Shown here piece by piece: positions 37,738 through 46,685 of a stretch of DNA of 64,000 nucleotides (positions within the stretch are counted from its first letter, which is position 1; the number at the start of each line of letters is the position of its first letter). Below the pieces are notes generated by a model. It was not told where the DNA came from, did no database searches, and saw nothing but the letters and a program-made list of their open reading frames with translations. Origin of the DNA: Streptococcus sp. 29887 (GTDB lineage Bacteria; Bacillota; Bacilli; Lactobacillales; Streptococcaceae); assembly GCF_032595075.1 (NCBI RefSeq), contig NZ_CP118735.1, forward strand, positions 1,206,001-1,270,000. The letters run 5' to 3'. The position numbers and the translations under genes are program-made.

Positions 37738-38133
37738 ATGAAGTATTTTATTCTTAGAATACCTATTTTAGTTTGGTTATTGTTATTTTCATTCATTGAA
37801 ATCTTCCTGCTAGCATCATTTTTACCAGAACCGTTTAACACCAATTCTCTTCTTCCCATAGTTATCTTATCTAGCTGTGCAGTTAGAGTATCGAATGAAG
37901 TCAAAGAAAGAGATGGACAATACACTCCATTCAAAGAGTTATGGTGGGCGGTACTTGCTTGGATTATCTTGGGTATCCTTTTCGGATTGACTGTCCAGGC
38001 ACCCCTATCAAAACACCTTGTCTTTATCATCAAAGCTATTTTAGGTGGAATAGGCTACCGCCTTATTGAACGCTATACCGTCTATCGCTACCACTATTTA
38101 CAGACGAAAAGAGAGCGGGACAAAAATCGGTAA
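37738..38133 (+). CDS. Unrecognised small membrane protein
   Basis: 131 residues with three or four membrane helices (about 4-28, 36-50, 68-86, 94-110) and a very basic tail (YLQTKRERDKNR). Good AGGAGGTG ribosome site. No family recognised; may be co-transcribed with the Ser/Thr-rich gene. Confidence 0.6.
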   Translation: MKYFILRIPILVWLLLFSFIEIFLLASFLPEPFNTNSLLPIVILSSCAVRVSNEVKERDGQYTPFKELWWAVLAWIILGILFGLTVQAPLSKHLVFIIKAILGGIGYRLIERYTVYRYHYLQTKRERDKNR

Positions 38134-38263
38134 CCCGAAGGGTTCGATGAGCCGTTAGCCCAGCTCCGCACAGTTGAGTAGGGCTATAAAAGCTGATAAC
38201 ATCAGCGAATTAGAGCTCACTCAACCACTGCATCAAGTTTAACTATTTAGAAAAAACTAGTGG

Positions 38264-38506
38264 GAGCGGGAAAGAACTCGACTGGTCAAAAAAAGAGTTC
38301 GTCAACAAGTCATTATTTCATGTTGTTGAGCTGAAACAGTCTATCCCCAGACTGTTTCACTCCCGCCCCCGCACAGCTCAAAAGGTTCAGTGAACCTTTT
38401 GAGGTTGGAAATAGAGCGAACTTTGTTCGCAACAGTCGTAATGGTCAGATTTGGAGTGTAAAACACGAACAAATCTGCCAATCAACCACTGCGCTGAGAT
38501 GTTGAC
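38264..38506 (-). repeat. ~245-bp multi-hairpin dispersed repeat, copy 2
   Basis: Inverted relative to 26828-27073. The inner hairpin here is aaaaggttc/gaacctttt instead of aactgtc/gacagtt, while flanking words such as gaaacagtctgg and cttgttgacgaactc are unchanged. Confidence 0.85.
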
Positions 38507-38513
38507 ACGAACC

Positions 38514-38603
38514 CTAAGAAGCGTGGTTGAGTTTTTTATACCAGCCTCTTTTTAGTTTTCTAATATGTTTTTCTTGTAATTCTTTCTTGATACGCTTATT
38601 CAT
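38514..38603 (-). CDS. Small basic peptide ORF, 29 residues
   Basis: Begins ATG after AAAGGCGGTGG, product MNKRIKKELQEKHIRKLKRG then a short basic end. No known family. Lies directly after the small ORF at 38624-38761 and against the end of the repeat. Could be a remnant of a mobile element. Confidence 0.4.
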   Translation of the reverse strand: MNKRIKKELQEKHIRKLKRGWYKKLNHAS

Positions 38604-38623
38604 AGCCACCGCCTTTCTAAAAT

Positions 38624-38761
38624 TTATAATCTCTTAGTGACCTTATCACACTTTTTACAATAAAAATCAACTTTATAATGTCCTAAATCTTTAAACAACC
38701 AATCACGAACACATATAAAAGTCCTGACAAACCATTTTTTTAATTTTCTTAGTTGATACAT
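38624..38761 (-). CDS. Small ORF, 45 residues, with CxxC motif
   Basis: ATG behind a strong AGGAGGGAGT site. Product starts MYQLRKLKKWFVRTFICVRD and ends with DFYCKKCDKVTKRL, half of a zinc-ribbon-like knuckle. Not recognised. Together with the next small ORF it may be an operon of small proteins or residue of a mobile element. Confidence 0.45.
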   Translation of the reverse strand: MYQLRKLKKWFVRTFICVRDWLFKDLGHYKVDFYCKKCDKVTKRL

Positions 38762-38957
38762 ACTCCCTCCTATTTTTCTCAAAAAAAACCTTGGGTGCCC
38801 CAATCAACTCTACTTAACCAAAGCTAAGGCCTTTCTTGTGTTCGGTCTGATTCTCTCCTAAAACTGGCAGTCATCATCTGTGACATCCAAATATCTCATT
38901 TCTGCTACATCGACTAGTAGCTGTCTAGTTTTTCGGTCATTTTATGCCTCTTTCCAT

Positions 38958-38997
38958 TTGACTTCCCTCTTTATTTTGTATATACTTAGTATATACA
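38958..38997 (+). promoter_or_regulatory. mazEF promoter with overlapping palindromic operator
   Basis: TTGACT, 17-nt spacer, TATACT. A perfect 9-bp inverted repeat tgtatatac-tta-gtatataca (38977-38997) covers the -10, fitting autorepression by the MazE-like antitoxin. Confidence 0.75.
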
Positions 38998-39013
38998 AAT
39001 AGGAGGATATATT

Positions 39014-39229
39014 ATGAATACTGTTAAAACGCGTAAAGTTGGTAACTCACTTGCAATCACCATTCCAAAAGAATTAAATGTAGATGAAGGCAAAGAATTT
39101 ATCGTCTATAAGGGCATTGATGGTGTCATCGTACTTGCACCTAAAATCCCAAATCCATTTGATGACATGGAACCGTTCGTCATGGACAACAACTTTGAAG
39201 GTGTGGTATTACTTGACAATGAAGGATAA
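39014..39229 (+). CDS. MazE-like antitoxin (AbrB/SpoVT fold)
   Basis: 71 residues. KTRKVGNSLAITIPKELN is the swapped-hairpin AbrB-type DNA-binding domain; the acidic C-terminal part (FDDMEPFVMDNNFEG) would bind the toxin. Overlaps the toxin gene by 11 nt. GGAGGATAT ribosome site. Confidence 0.85.
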   Translation: MNTVKTRKVGNSLAITIPKELNVDEGKEFIVYKGIDGVIVLAPKIPNPFDDMEPFVMDNNFEGVVLLDNEG

Positions 39230-39563
39230 TTATATACCTCAAAAACAAGACATCATCTGGATTGACTTTGACCCATCACTTGGAAAAGAAATCCAAAAGC
39301 GCAGACCAGCACTTGTCGTTTCTAGTCACAAGTACAGCCAGATGACAGGATTTGTTGCCGTCTGCCCTATCACTCACGGTGCAAAAGCACTAGAAAGCCG
39401 TGGCTTGGCTGTCCCTATCCTTTCTGATAAGGTAGACGGGGCGGTCAATCCAATGCAACTTTACACCTTTGATTTTAGGGCACGAAACGCCAGCAAAATC
39501 AGCCAACTAGACACATGGACTTTTCAAAAAGTCGTCCAACTTTATAACTACATTTTCGACTAG
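39219..39563 (+). CDS. MazF/PemK-type endoribonuclease toxin
   Basis: 114 residues with the PemK/MazF barrel: IPQKQDIIWIDFDPSLGKEIQKRRPALVVS, GFVAVCPITHG, and VDGAVNPMQLYTFD. Such toxins cut mRNA at short motifs. An open frame reaches back into mazE, but the ATG at 39219 matches the family start. Followed by a terminator. Confidence 0.87.
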   Translation: MKDNYIPQKQDIIWIDFDPSLGKEIQKRRPALVVSSHKYSQMTGFVAVCPITHGAKALESRGLAVPILSDKVDGAVNPMQLYTFDFRARNASKISQLDTWTFQKVVQLYNYIFD

Positions 39564-39583
39564 AGCCAAACGGCTCTTTTTTT
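39562..39583 (+). terminator. Terminator of mazEF
   Basis: agagcc-aaac-ggctct followed by TTTTTTT, overlapping the toxin stop codon. Confidence 0.85.
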
Positions 39584-39862
39584 ATCGCTCCACGTTCACA
39601 AATCATGATAATCATCACAGGCCCCTTAATCTTTCACACTTTTTCCAAGTATCGCATAAACTCTGAATAGACTTTTCCTTCTTCACTATGTTTATAATAA
39701 TTTCAAATTCGTGCTATTGTTTTAAGATAAATCAAATTTCCTTCCAAATGATTGTGATGTCTGGAAAGCATACCCAAGATATCTCAATACAGGCTACGGA
39801 GGCAATCTAAGGAAAAGACTGTTCATCAGAGCCTCAGATATAACCAGTAAGAAGGGTATTAG
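39584..39862. other. Non-coding stretch before the integrase remnant
   Basis: About 280 nt with no supported ORF, repeat or RNA; probably decayed mobile-element DNA, as an integrase tail follows. Confidence 0.4.
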
Positions 39863-40057
39863 GAAGATAGCCACAATCAACTAGCAACTCCAAATAGCAT
39901 CAGACATACCTATATCGGCTATCTAAAACAAAAAGCAATTGACATCATGACCTTCTCTAAACTGACCGGACATAAAGATAAGACCTGTACTCACCTTTTC
40001 CAAGAACAGAAAAAAATGACTTTGAGAAAATCAGGCAACTATTCTAAATCTTTTTGA
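39863..40057 (+). pseudogene. Tyrosine integrase, C-terminal remnant
   Basis: An open stretch without start codon translates to ATPNSIRHTYIGYL and FSKLTGHKDKTCTHLFQEQ. These are the RHT box, the GH(K)D box and a degenerate end of a phage or ICE integrase; the final Tyr region is damaged (THLF in place of TYxH). It stops about 70 nt before the 3' end of tRNA-Arg, exactly where elements integrating in this tRNA place their integrase. Confidence 0.72.
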
Positions 40058-40129
40058 AAAATTTGGGGCAGATTTGGGGCAAACATAACAAAAACCCTTG
40101 TGTATCAAGGGTTTTAAGCGTATTTTTAT

Positions 40130-40200
40130 CCACCCTGAGGGAATCGAACCCCCATCTCAAGAACCGGAATCTTACGTGATATCCATTACACTAAGGGTGG
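40130..40200 (-). tRNA. tRNA-Arg(CCG)
   Basis: 71-nt cloverleaf with acceptor ends CCACCCT/AGGGTGG, T-loop GGTTCGATTCC and anticodon loop TTCCGGT. The 3' end faces the integrase remnant, so it is a likely attachment site. Confidence 0.93.
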
Positions 40201-40207
40201 AAAGGAA

Positions 40208-40229
40208 AAACTTGCGCAAGGCAAGTTTT
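40208..40229 (-). terminator. Terminator after rpsA
   Basis: aacttgc/gcaagtt stem with T5 on the minus strand, close to the rpsA stop. Confidence 0.7.
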
Positions 40230-40237
40230 TATTGGAA

Positions 40238-41443
40238 TTACAATTCAATGTCACCAAAAAGGTCAGCCATTGAGAAACCAGATTGAGTTTCTGGCAATTC
40301 GTAATCACGTTTTTCTTCACGTTTTTGACGACGTGGACGTGGAGCACGTTTTTCAGCTTTTTCTTCGCCTTCAGCAGCTGCTGGACGCTCTTCCAAAGCT
40401 TTGATAGAAAGTGATACACGCTCATCAGCAGCGTTTACTTCAAGAACTTTAACAGTTACTTCTTGACCTACTGACAAAGCATCTTTTGGATTTTCAACAC
40501 GTTTGTGTGAAATTTGTGAGATGTGTACCAAACCATCAATACCTGGCAATACTTCAACGAAAGCACCGAAGTCAGTCAAACGTTTCACTTTACCTTCGAT
40601 GACATCGCCAGCTGCCAATTTTTGCTCAACGCCATCCCATGGACCAGGCTGTGTAGCTTTCAATGACAATGATACGCGACCTTCTACTTCGTCGATTGCA
40701 AGAACTTTAACTTCAACTTCTTCACCAACTGTTACAGCTGACTTAGGAGATACGTTACGCTCATGTGACAATTCAGTCAAGTGTACCAAACCATCTACAC
40801 CACCGAGGTCGATGAAGGCACCGAAGCTAGTGATACGTGCAACTTTACCAGTTACAACTTCACCAACTGCCAATTTACCGAATACTTCAGCACGTGCTGC
40901 TGCAGCTTCTGCTTCAACAACTTCACGACGTGACAAGATGAAACGGTTCTCAGCTGGATCAACTTCTTTGATTTTCGCATCGAATTCTTGACCAACGAAA
41001 CGCTCAGTGTTGCGAGTGAAACGGCTGTCGATCATTGAAGCTGGGATGAAACCACGAAGACCTTCAAATTCAACTGCAAGACCGCCTTTAACAGCGCGAG
41101 TTACTTTAACTGTAACAACTTCTTCTTCACGACCAACAAGTTTGTCCCATGCCTTACGTGCTTCCAAACGTTTTTTAGATACGAGATATGTAACAGTGTC
41201 TGTATCTTTACCAACAACTTGGCGAAGTACAAGCAACTCAAGTGTTTCACCAACTTTAACAAGGTCGTTGATGTCAGCATCACGGTCGTTTGTCAACTCA
41301 CGAAGAGTTAATACGCCTTCTACACCAGTACCTGAAATAGCTACATTCGCTTGACCAGCATCAACTGTCAATACTTCTGCAGTTACCACATCACCAGGTG
41401 TAACTTCACTTACACTGTTCAACAAATCTTCAAATTCGTTCAT
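40238..41443 (-). CDS. rpsA: 30S ribosomal protein S1 (four S1 domains)
   Basis: A 401-residue protein with four S1 RNA-binding domains, e.g. GVVTGKV-like [20 protein letters not shown], and [20 protein letters not shown] followed by a [13 protein letters not shown] end, then a basic tail ([19 protein letters not shown]). The four-domain form is normal for Firmicutes. GGAGG precedes the ATG. Confidence 0.94.
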   Translation of the reverse strand: MNEFEDLLNSVSEVTPGDVVTAEVLTVDAGQANVAISGTGVEGVLTLRELTNDRDADINDLVKVGETLELLVLRQVVGKDTDTVTYLVSKKRLEARKAWDKLVGREEEVVTVKVTRAVKGGLAVEFEGLRGFIPASMIDSRFTRNTERFVGQEFDAKIKEVDPAENRFILSRREVVEAEAAAARAEVFGKLAVGEVVTGKVARITSFGAFIDLGGVDGLVHLTELSHERNVSPKSAVTVGEEVEVKVLAIDEVEGRVSLSLKATQPGPWDGVEQKLAAGDVIEGKVKRLTDFGAFVEVLPGIDGLVHISQISHKRVENPKDALSVGQEVTVKVLEVNAADERVSLSIKALEERPAAAEGEEKAEKRAPRPRRQKREEKRDYELPETQSGFSMADLFGDIEL

Positions 41444-41567
41444 TATAAAAAAACCTCCGACAATCAGGTCTCTCGACCCAACATAAAATATATTTTATTT
41501 AAGGCACACGCAAGGACAACAACAATTAGACATCTTTGACGAACTAGATTAAATCTAGTACCTTGAC

Positions 41568-41638
41568 TGGGGTAGCTGGATTCGAACCAACGCATGAGGG
41601 AGTCAAAGTCCCTTGCCTTACCGCTTGGCGATACCCCA
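41568..41638 (-). tRNA. tRNA-Gln(TTG)
   Basis: 71-nt cloverleaf, acceptor TGGGGTA/TACCCCA, anticodon loop CTTTGAC, T-loop GGTTCGAATCC. Confidence 0.92.
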
Positions 41639-41671
41639 AAATATTTTTCTAAGATAGTATTCTGAAATGAA

Positions 41672-41772
41672 CTCGGGCTAAACGCTGTGTAAAAAAGATA
41701 AGTCGCCTAGCAAATCAGGATTTGCTGTCAACTTCCTATTTTTACTGTGCGTTTGACGCCCTTAGTATCTTA
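41672..41772 (+). repeat. Structured element, copy 4 (between tRNA genes, opposite orientation)
   Basis: Plus-strand copy sharing CTGTGT-AAAAAGATAA, the inner aaatcaggattt hairpin, TTCCTATTTT and the end GTATCTTA with copy 3. Stems GGGC/GCCC, AACGC/GCGTT and an outer CTAAGATA/TATCTTAG differ from other copies yet pair. It is the only copy not next to a start codon. Confidence 0.78.
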
Positions 41773-41777
41773 GACAT

Positions 41778-41857
41778 GGAAAGAGAGGGATTCGAACCCC
41801 CGAACCCGAAGGAGCGGATTTACAGTCCGCCGCGTTTAGCCTCTTCGCTATCTTTCC
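41778..41857 (-). tRNA. tRNA-Tyr(GTA)
   Basis: 80-nt tRNA with long variable arm, anticodon loop CTGTAAA, acceptor GGAAAGA/TCTTTCC. Confidence 0.92.
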
Positions 41858-41909
41858 ATAGCACCAACAGTCACTATTCTATCATAAAATAGTGACTATT
41901 TCAAGCCCT

Positions 41910-42143
41910 TTAGTGACTTAAATTATAATTTTCAATAATATTTCCGACTGCTTTTTCTAGTTTTTTATAAAAGCTTTCAGTATTGCCATTTTTTACAACA
42001 GCAAAATTATTTTCTTCCAATTCCGCAATTTCACCGATAACCTTTTTTCCAATTACAAGGCGGTAACCAGCAAATTCTTCCTTGTTGACCAAGACTTTAC
42101 TATCTTCAATTTGAATTTCAATTTTTTTATCTTTTTTACTCAT
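41910..42143 (-). CDS. DUF2969 family protein
   Basis: A 77-residue lysine/glutamate-rich protein (KDKKIEIQIEDSKVLVNKEE, GYRLVIGKKVIGEIAEL) matching a small family found in streptococci and lactococci; function unknown. GAGG 7 nt before the ATG at 42143 sets the start rather than the TTG two codons earlier. Confidence 0.75.
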   Translation of the reverse strand: MSKKDKKIEIQIEDSKVLVNKEEFAGYRLVIGKKVIGEIAELEENNFAVVKNGNTESFYKKLEKAVGNIIENYNLSH

Positions 42144-42227
42144 TTTCAAACCTCACTTTTACTATTCTACAAAAAAATAGAAGAGCTTGCAAGTGCTAGC
42201 CCTTCATGTAGATTGAAATGATACACA

Positions 42228-43514
42228 TCAATCTCTTCTGAAAATATCTCTAGAATAGACTTTATTTTCAACATCCTGCAAACATTCTTCAAAGCGATTG
42301 GCAATTATGACCGTTGATTGTTGCTTAAAACGCTTGATGTCATTCACCACTTTCCACCCTTCAAAAAATGAGTTATCGGGAAGAGTTGGTTCATAGATAA
42401 TTAAATCTACTCCCTTTTTCTGAAGACGTTTCATCACGCCCTGAATGGAACTTTGCCTAAAATTATCCGAGTTTGTTTTCATCGTCAGACGGTAAACACC
42501 CACAGTTACTGGTTTATCACTGGCAGTAGCATGATTTTTCTCAGCAAATTTAATCACTTGTTCCGCAATAAAATCTTTTCGGGTCCTATTGGCTTCAACA
42601 ATAGCTGAAATCATGTTTTGTGGAACTTGCTGATAATTGGCAAGTAATTGTTTGGTATCCTTAGGCAAACAATAGCCGCCATAACCAAACGAAGGGTTGT
42701 TATAGTGCTGACCAATTCGCGTATCTAAACCAACACCCTTAATAATGTCTTCTGCCCGTAAATTATTCAGTTCTGCATAAGTATCCAATTCATTGAAGTA
42801 AGAAACTCGTAAGGCTAAATAGGTATTGGAAAAAAGCTTAACGGCCTCTGCTTCCGTGGCACCCATTATCAATATTGGGATATCAGTTTTCTGGGCAGCC
42901 TGTGCCAGTAAATCACCAAATAATTGAGCAGCCATTTTCGTCTTAGGAGAGTCTGTCATTTCTGTGGAAACGATGATACGAGATGGAAAGAGATTATCGT
43001 AGAGTGCTTTCGATTCTCTAAGAAATTCTGGGCTAAAGACAATGTTCTCGGTTTGGTATTTTTGACGCACACTCAATGTAAAACCTACTGGAACTGTTGA
43101 CTTCACAATCATGAGGGCATCAGGATTCACTGCCAAGACTTCTTTTATAACACTTTCAACATAGCTTGTATCAAAGTAATTTGTCTTATCGTCATAATTG
43201 GTCGGAGTAGCAATCACCACAAAATCAGCTACTTTATAGGCTGATTCAGCATCTGTTGTAGCTTCTAAGAATAAGTTTTCCTCTTTTAAAAATCGTTCGA
43301 TATAATCATCCTGGATTGGAGATTTTTTAGACCGAACCTGCTCAACTCGTTCTTCTTGGATATCAACAGCGTAAACCTTATTATTTTGCGCTAACAGAAC
43401 TGCAATGGACATTCCTACATAGCCCAAACCAACAACTGCGATGGTATTTGCAGGCTTTGCTATATCAGTTATCTGATTTCTACTGTCATTATTTTGTTCT
43501 AATGCTTTGTTCAT
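42228..43514 (-). CDS. ugd: UDP-glucose 6-dehydrogenase
   Basis: About 428 residues, oxidising UDP-glucose to UDP-glucuronate for exopolysaccharide. The NAD fold is [19 protein letters not shown], substrate-binding [11 protein letters not shown], catalytic Cys in [13 protein letters not shown]. Compared with usual streptococcal HasB/Ugd there is an N-terminal extension of about 25 residues ([18 protein letters not shown]). GAGGAAG precedes the ATG at 43514. Last gene of the leftward half of the polysaccharide cluster, next to a broken initial sugar transferase. Confidence 0.9.
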   Translation of the reverse strand: MNKALEQNNDSRNQITDIAKPANTIAVVGLGYVGMSIAVLLAQNNKVYAVDIQEERVEQVRSKKSPIQDDYIERFLKEENLFLEATTDAESAYKVADFVVIATPTNYDDKTNYFDTSYVESVIKEVLAVNPDALMIVKSTVPVGFTLSVRQKYQTENIVFSPEFLRESKALYDNLFPSRIIVSTEMTDSPKTKMAAQLFGDLLAQAAQKTDIPILIMGATEAEAVKLFSNTYLALRVSYFNELDTYAELNNLRAEDIIKGVGLDTRIGQHYNNPSFGYGGYCLPKDTKQLLANYQQVPQNMISAIVEANRTRKDFIAEQVIKFAEKNHATASDKPVTVGVYRLTMKTNSDNFRQSSIQGVMKRLQKKGVDLIIYEPTLPDNSFFEGWKVVNDIKRFKQQSTVIIANRFEECLQDVENKVYSRDIFRRD

Positions 43515-43579
43515 AAACACTTCCTCATTTCTCAATCAATAGAGCATTCTCTAATACCTGCAGTTACAAATTTTGAAAA

Positions 43580-43879
43580 CTAGGTCAGGATTTTAATAGT
43601 TTTAGCAAGTTTCTCCAGATTTATTTCATTATCATCTTCCTGTGATTTCCCGCGAGAACTTGTCTTATCGAGAAGTATGACAAAGGTTTTTAGTAATAAC
43701 TTAACATCTAGCAGGATAGAATATTGCTTGATGTATAGCAAATCAAATTTCAATTTACTCTGGAAATCAGATGTGTATTTTCCATATACTTGCGCGTAAC
43801 CAGTGATGCCTGCACGCACATTGTGGCGAAGTGAATAATAACCATTTTCTGTAGGTAAACAACTCAACAAAAGTTCCAC
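43580..43879 (-). pseudogene. Initial sugar transferase (CpsE/WcaJ family), C-terminal remnant
   Basis: 99 residues equal to the C-terminal end of the membrane-bound enzymes that start capsule repeat units on undecaprenyl phosphate: LRHNVRAGITGYAQVYGKY and the hydrophobic ILLDVKLLLKTFVILL. A TAA lies in frame just upstream, and at least 350 residues with the membrane helices are missing, so it should be inactive. The locus must therefore use another initiating enzyme or be defunct. Confidence 0.8.
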
Positions 43880-43944
43880 TTATTTTGGTGATTTATCCAA
43901 AATTTTAAAAATAAGGTTTATGAAAGCAATTTTCTCATAAATTG

Positions 43945-44733
43945 TTATTCTGACTTAGCAAACTCTCTAGCTCCTTGGAACATATAGCACATATTGTCAA
44001 ATAAGGAAATTTCTGGTAACATTTGCTTTCGTTTTCGGATAGCAAACTGGACAATCAATATCCAGTACCAATAGTTTGTCATCCGCCTATAAATAGCACC
44101 TCGTTTTCGACAATTTTCAGGTGTGTGAGACCTGTCCCAGTGAGAATCTCTTTCTCGTAAGGAAGCTATCTTTATGGGATAGCTATAAAGTTTTAATCCT
44201 TTTCTCAACGCGTCAAATAAGAGAATATTCTCTTCACCCGAACCATATGTTGCCCCAATACCAAACCGTTCATCAAATTTGAGACCTACACTCTCTAAGC
44301 TAGACTTTTTAAAACTGATTTGGACGGATGAGGTGCGCATGGCATCAAGATAATACATTCTACCTTTGGGAATATTACTTCTTGCGACGGCATGGTTTTC
44401 AAAATCGACATAAAAAACGATAACATCTGCATCTGGAAATTCCTGATACGCATCCCAAACAATTTCCTTATAATTGTCAACAAAAATCATATCATCATCA
44501 GCAATCTGACAGATATCCTCACTCTGAGCATAAGATATAGCTTCATTACGACTAGCACTCAAACCAAGTCGCTCACTATAAACAATGGTTGCTTGTTGAC
44601 ACTGGTCAATGTTGATCCTTTCTCTACCAGTACTAGATTGGTTGATCACGATAGTATCTACTGCTTTTAAATTCATTTCTTCAATCAGTTTAGGTACATT
44701 CTCCGTATTTAATGTTGCTACTAGTACAACCAT
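43945..44733 (-). CDS. Glycosyltransferase family 2 protein
   Basis: 262 residues. Short N-terminal strand MVVLVATLN, SERLGLSASRNEAIS and the metal motif QIADDDMIF are the GT-A features; FGIGATYGSGEENILLFDALRKG is the acceptor-side ED motif region. Cytoplasmic, building the polysaccharide repeat unit. Follows the next glycosyltransferase by 9 nt and has AAGGAG. Confidence 0.82.
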   Translation of the reverse strand: MVVLVATLNTENVPKLIEEMNLKAVDTIVINQSSTGRERINIDQCQQATIVYSERLGLSASRNEAISYAQSEDICQIADDDMIFVDNYKEIVWDAYQEFPDADVIVFYVDFENHAVARSNIPKGRMYYLDAMRTSSVQISFKKSSLESVGLKFDERFGIGATYGSGEENILLFDALRKGLKLYSYPIKIASLRERDSHWDRSHTPENCRKRGAIYRRMTNYWYWILIVQFAIRKRKQMLPEISLFDNMCYMFQGAREFAKSE

Positions 44734-44742
44734 CGTTTCTCC

Positions 44743-45516
44743 TTATAATCTTCTTCTGACAGCATTAATGGCATAGCTAAAAAAGAATGGAATAGTTTGC
44801 CACAAAGACAGACCTTCAACATTTCTAAATAAATGCCAGGTACGTCTTATAGCGACAAACTTATTAGCTGACAGTGATGTCGATGTTCTTCTATATATTG
44901 AGAGAGGCTCGTCGATACTATAAGCATAGTCGGTCATTTTGAGAATCTTCCACCAAGTAGCCATATCCTGCCCCCTACGAACATCCGGCATTTCAATATC
45001 TTTCTTGGTAAGCTGATTGAGATCTAGCATGACCGTCGATGTAAAAATCGTATGATTACCAAGCGCTTGTTGATAAGAAATCTTGCCTGGTACATGGAGT
45101 GGTGCCTTTAGGGCTATCCCGCTCTCATCAGCAAATTGATAAGAAGTAAAAGTGAATGCATAGCCATTGTTCAAGGCAAAGGCCACCTGCTTTTCCAGTT
45201 TCGTCGGAGTCCAAAAATCATCGGCATCTAAGAAACAAATAAATCGACCTGTCGAAGCCGCAACACCCCTATTTCGTGCAATAGCAACGCCGGTATTGAC
45301 ATCGTTCTCAAGCAAGGAAATGCGCTTATCTGTCACCATCATTTTTCTAATGATAGATACCGATGCGTCCGTTGAAACATCATCTACAAGGATGATTTCA
45401 AAATGCTGATAAGTCTGTTTAAGGACAGACTGAATGGTTTCTTCAATAAACTGCGAGGCATTATAAACTGGAATAACGACACTAACCAGTGGAGTGTCAT
45501 ATGCTTGGTTCGTCAT
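44743..45516 (-). CDS. Glycosyltransferase family 2 protein
   Basis: 257 residues with the classical GT2 start PLVSVVIPVYNASQFIEETIQSVL, the DDVSTDAS loop and FLDADDFW metal motif. RRGQDMATWWKILKMT is the catalytic-base region. Donor and linkage cannot be deduced. First gene of the leftward group; diverges from 45676. Confidence 0.86.
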   Translation of the reverse strand: MTNQAYDTPLVSVVIPVYNASQFIEETIQSVLKQTYQHFEIILVDDVSTDASVSIIRKMMVTDKRISLLENDVNTGVAIARNRGVAASTGRFICFLDADDFWTPTKLEKQVAFALNNGYAFTFTSYQFADESGIALKAPLHVPGKISYQQALGNHTIFTSTVMLDLNQLTKKDIEMPDVRRGQDMATWWKILKMTDYAYSIDEPLSIYRRTSTSLSANKFVAIRRTWHLFRNVEGLSLWQTIPFFFSYAINAVRRRL

Positions 45517-45675
45517 ATATCATGTATCCTTTATCAATCTTTTAAATTCACATTTCAATCTAGTATTTTAAAACATTCACGCGCGTCCTGAAAATCACTC
45601 AAACCAATTGACGAGATTTGAAAAAAAGTCTATCCTGTTGTAATATTAAATGTAGAAACGTAGAAGGATATTTTC

Positions 45676-46578
45676 ATGAAACCACTTATCTCAGTCATTA
45701 TTCCGAACTTTAATCGCCAACATTTAATCCAAAGAGCTATTGAAAGCGTCAATCAACAACATTATTCACATGTAGAAATCATCGTTGTTGACGATCAATC
45801 AACTGACCAATCTGTTTCGATCATTCAAGACTTACAAAAGCAACAGGACAATCTTTCACTCTTTGTTGTAAAAGAAAATAGTGGTGCCAATGCTTGTCGA
45901 AGTTTAGGGGTAGAACAGGCTAAAGGAGAATACCTCGCCTTCCTCGATTCTGATGATTATTTTCTACCAACAAAACTTGAAAAACAAGTTCGTATTTTAC
46001 AAGACCGACCGGAAGTTGGTTTTGTTGTGACTGGTTTCGGCGCAAAAGCGGTCCACACCCTTCCAGAAGGAATTATTCCACTAAAAGAAACAATTAAGCA
46101 AAATAACCTAGGTGGATTCTCTACCCTAATGGTAAGGAAGGAGCTATTTCAACAGGTCGGTGGATTAGATAGTAATCTACTCAGCTGTCAGGACTGGGAC
46201 TTGTTTCTAAAACTCCTCCAAGTCAGTCAGGGCTACAAACTGGCAGAAGATTTAGTTGCCTATGAGGTGCAAGAAGACAGTATTTCCAAAAACTCTACCA
46301 AGGTCATTCAGGGTTACCAAATTGTATCTAAAAAAGCACGCGCCATCAACCAAACATTACAGGCGCTTCCAGAAAAGGACTTACTGGCCTATCAGGAGTA
46401 TTATCTTGCTATGCGCTACTTCAAACTAGGCCAGGTAAAAGAAACTCGTCAACAATTATGGAAATCGATTCAAATCAAACCTAGATTTGTTCCATTTCTA
46501 TATTGGACCTGCTCCCTATTCGGCTATTCTGCACTAAAAAAACTATTACAAGTGAAACAAAATCTTATTTCTAGATAA
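45676..46578 (+). CDS. Glycosyltransferase family 2 protein
   Basis: 300 residues: PLISVIIPNFNRQHLIQRAI, VDDQSTDQS, FLDSDDYF and SCQDWDLFLKLL cover donor, metal and catalytic-base motifs. Divergent from the gene at 44743; upstream of the flippase gene. Confidence 0.86.
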   Translation: MKPLISVIIPNFNRQHLIQRAIESVNQQHYSHVEIIVVDDQSTDQSVSIIQDLQKQQDNLSLFVVKENSGANACRSLGVEQAKGEYLAFLDSDDYFLPTKLEKQVRILQDRPEVGFVVTGFGAKAVHTLPEGIIPLKETIKQNNLGGFSTLMVRKELFQQVGGLDSNLLSCQDWDLFLKLLQVSQGYKLAEDLVAYEVQEDSISKNSTKVIQGYQIVSKKARAINQTLQALPEKDLLAYQEYYLAMRYFKLGQVKETRQQLWKSIQIKPRFVPFLYWTCSLFGYSALKKLLQVKQNLISR

Positions 46579-46685
46579 TATTACTATTCAAAGATATTAT
46601 TTGTTACTATTTTATCAAATTTCGTTCTCTTTATCAAAAAAACGTAATTACAATATTTGTCCTTTGTTAGAAAGTTGCAAGCTCT

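Noticed and set aside
38860..38945. Possible short coding remnant (VDVAEMRYLDVTDDD) on the minus strand upstream of the small ORFs
   Set aside because: It lacks a start in frame and a plausible ribosome site; may be decayed sequence but too short to support.
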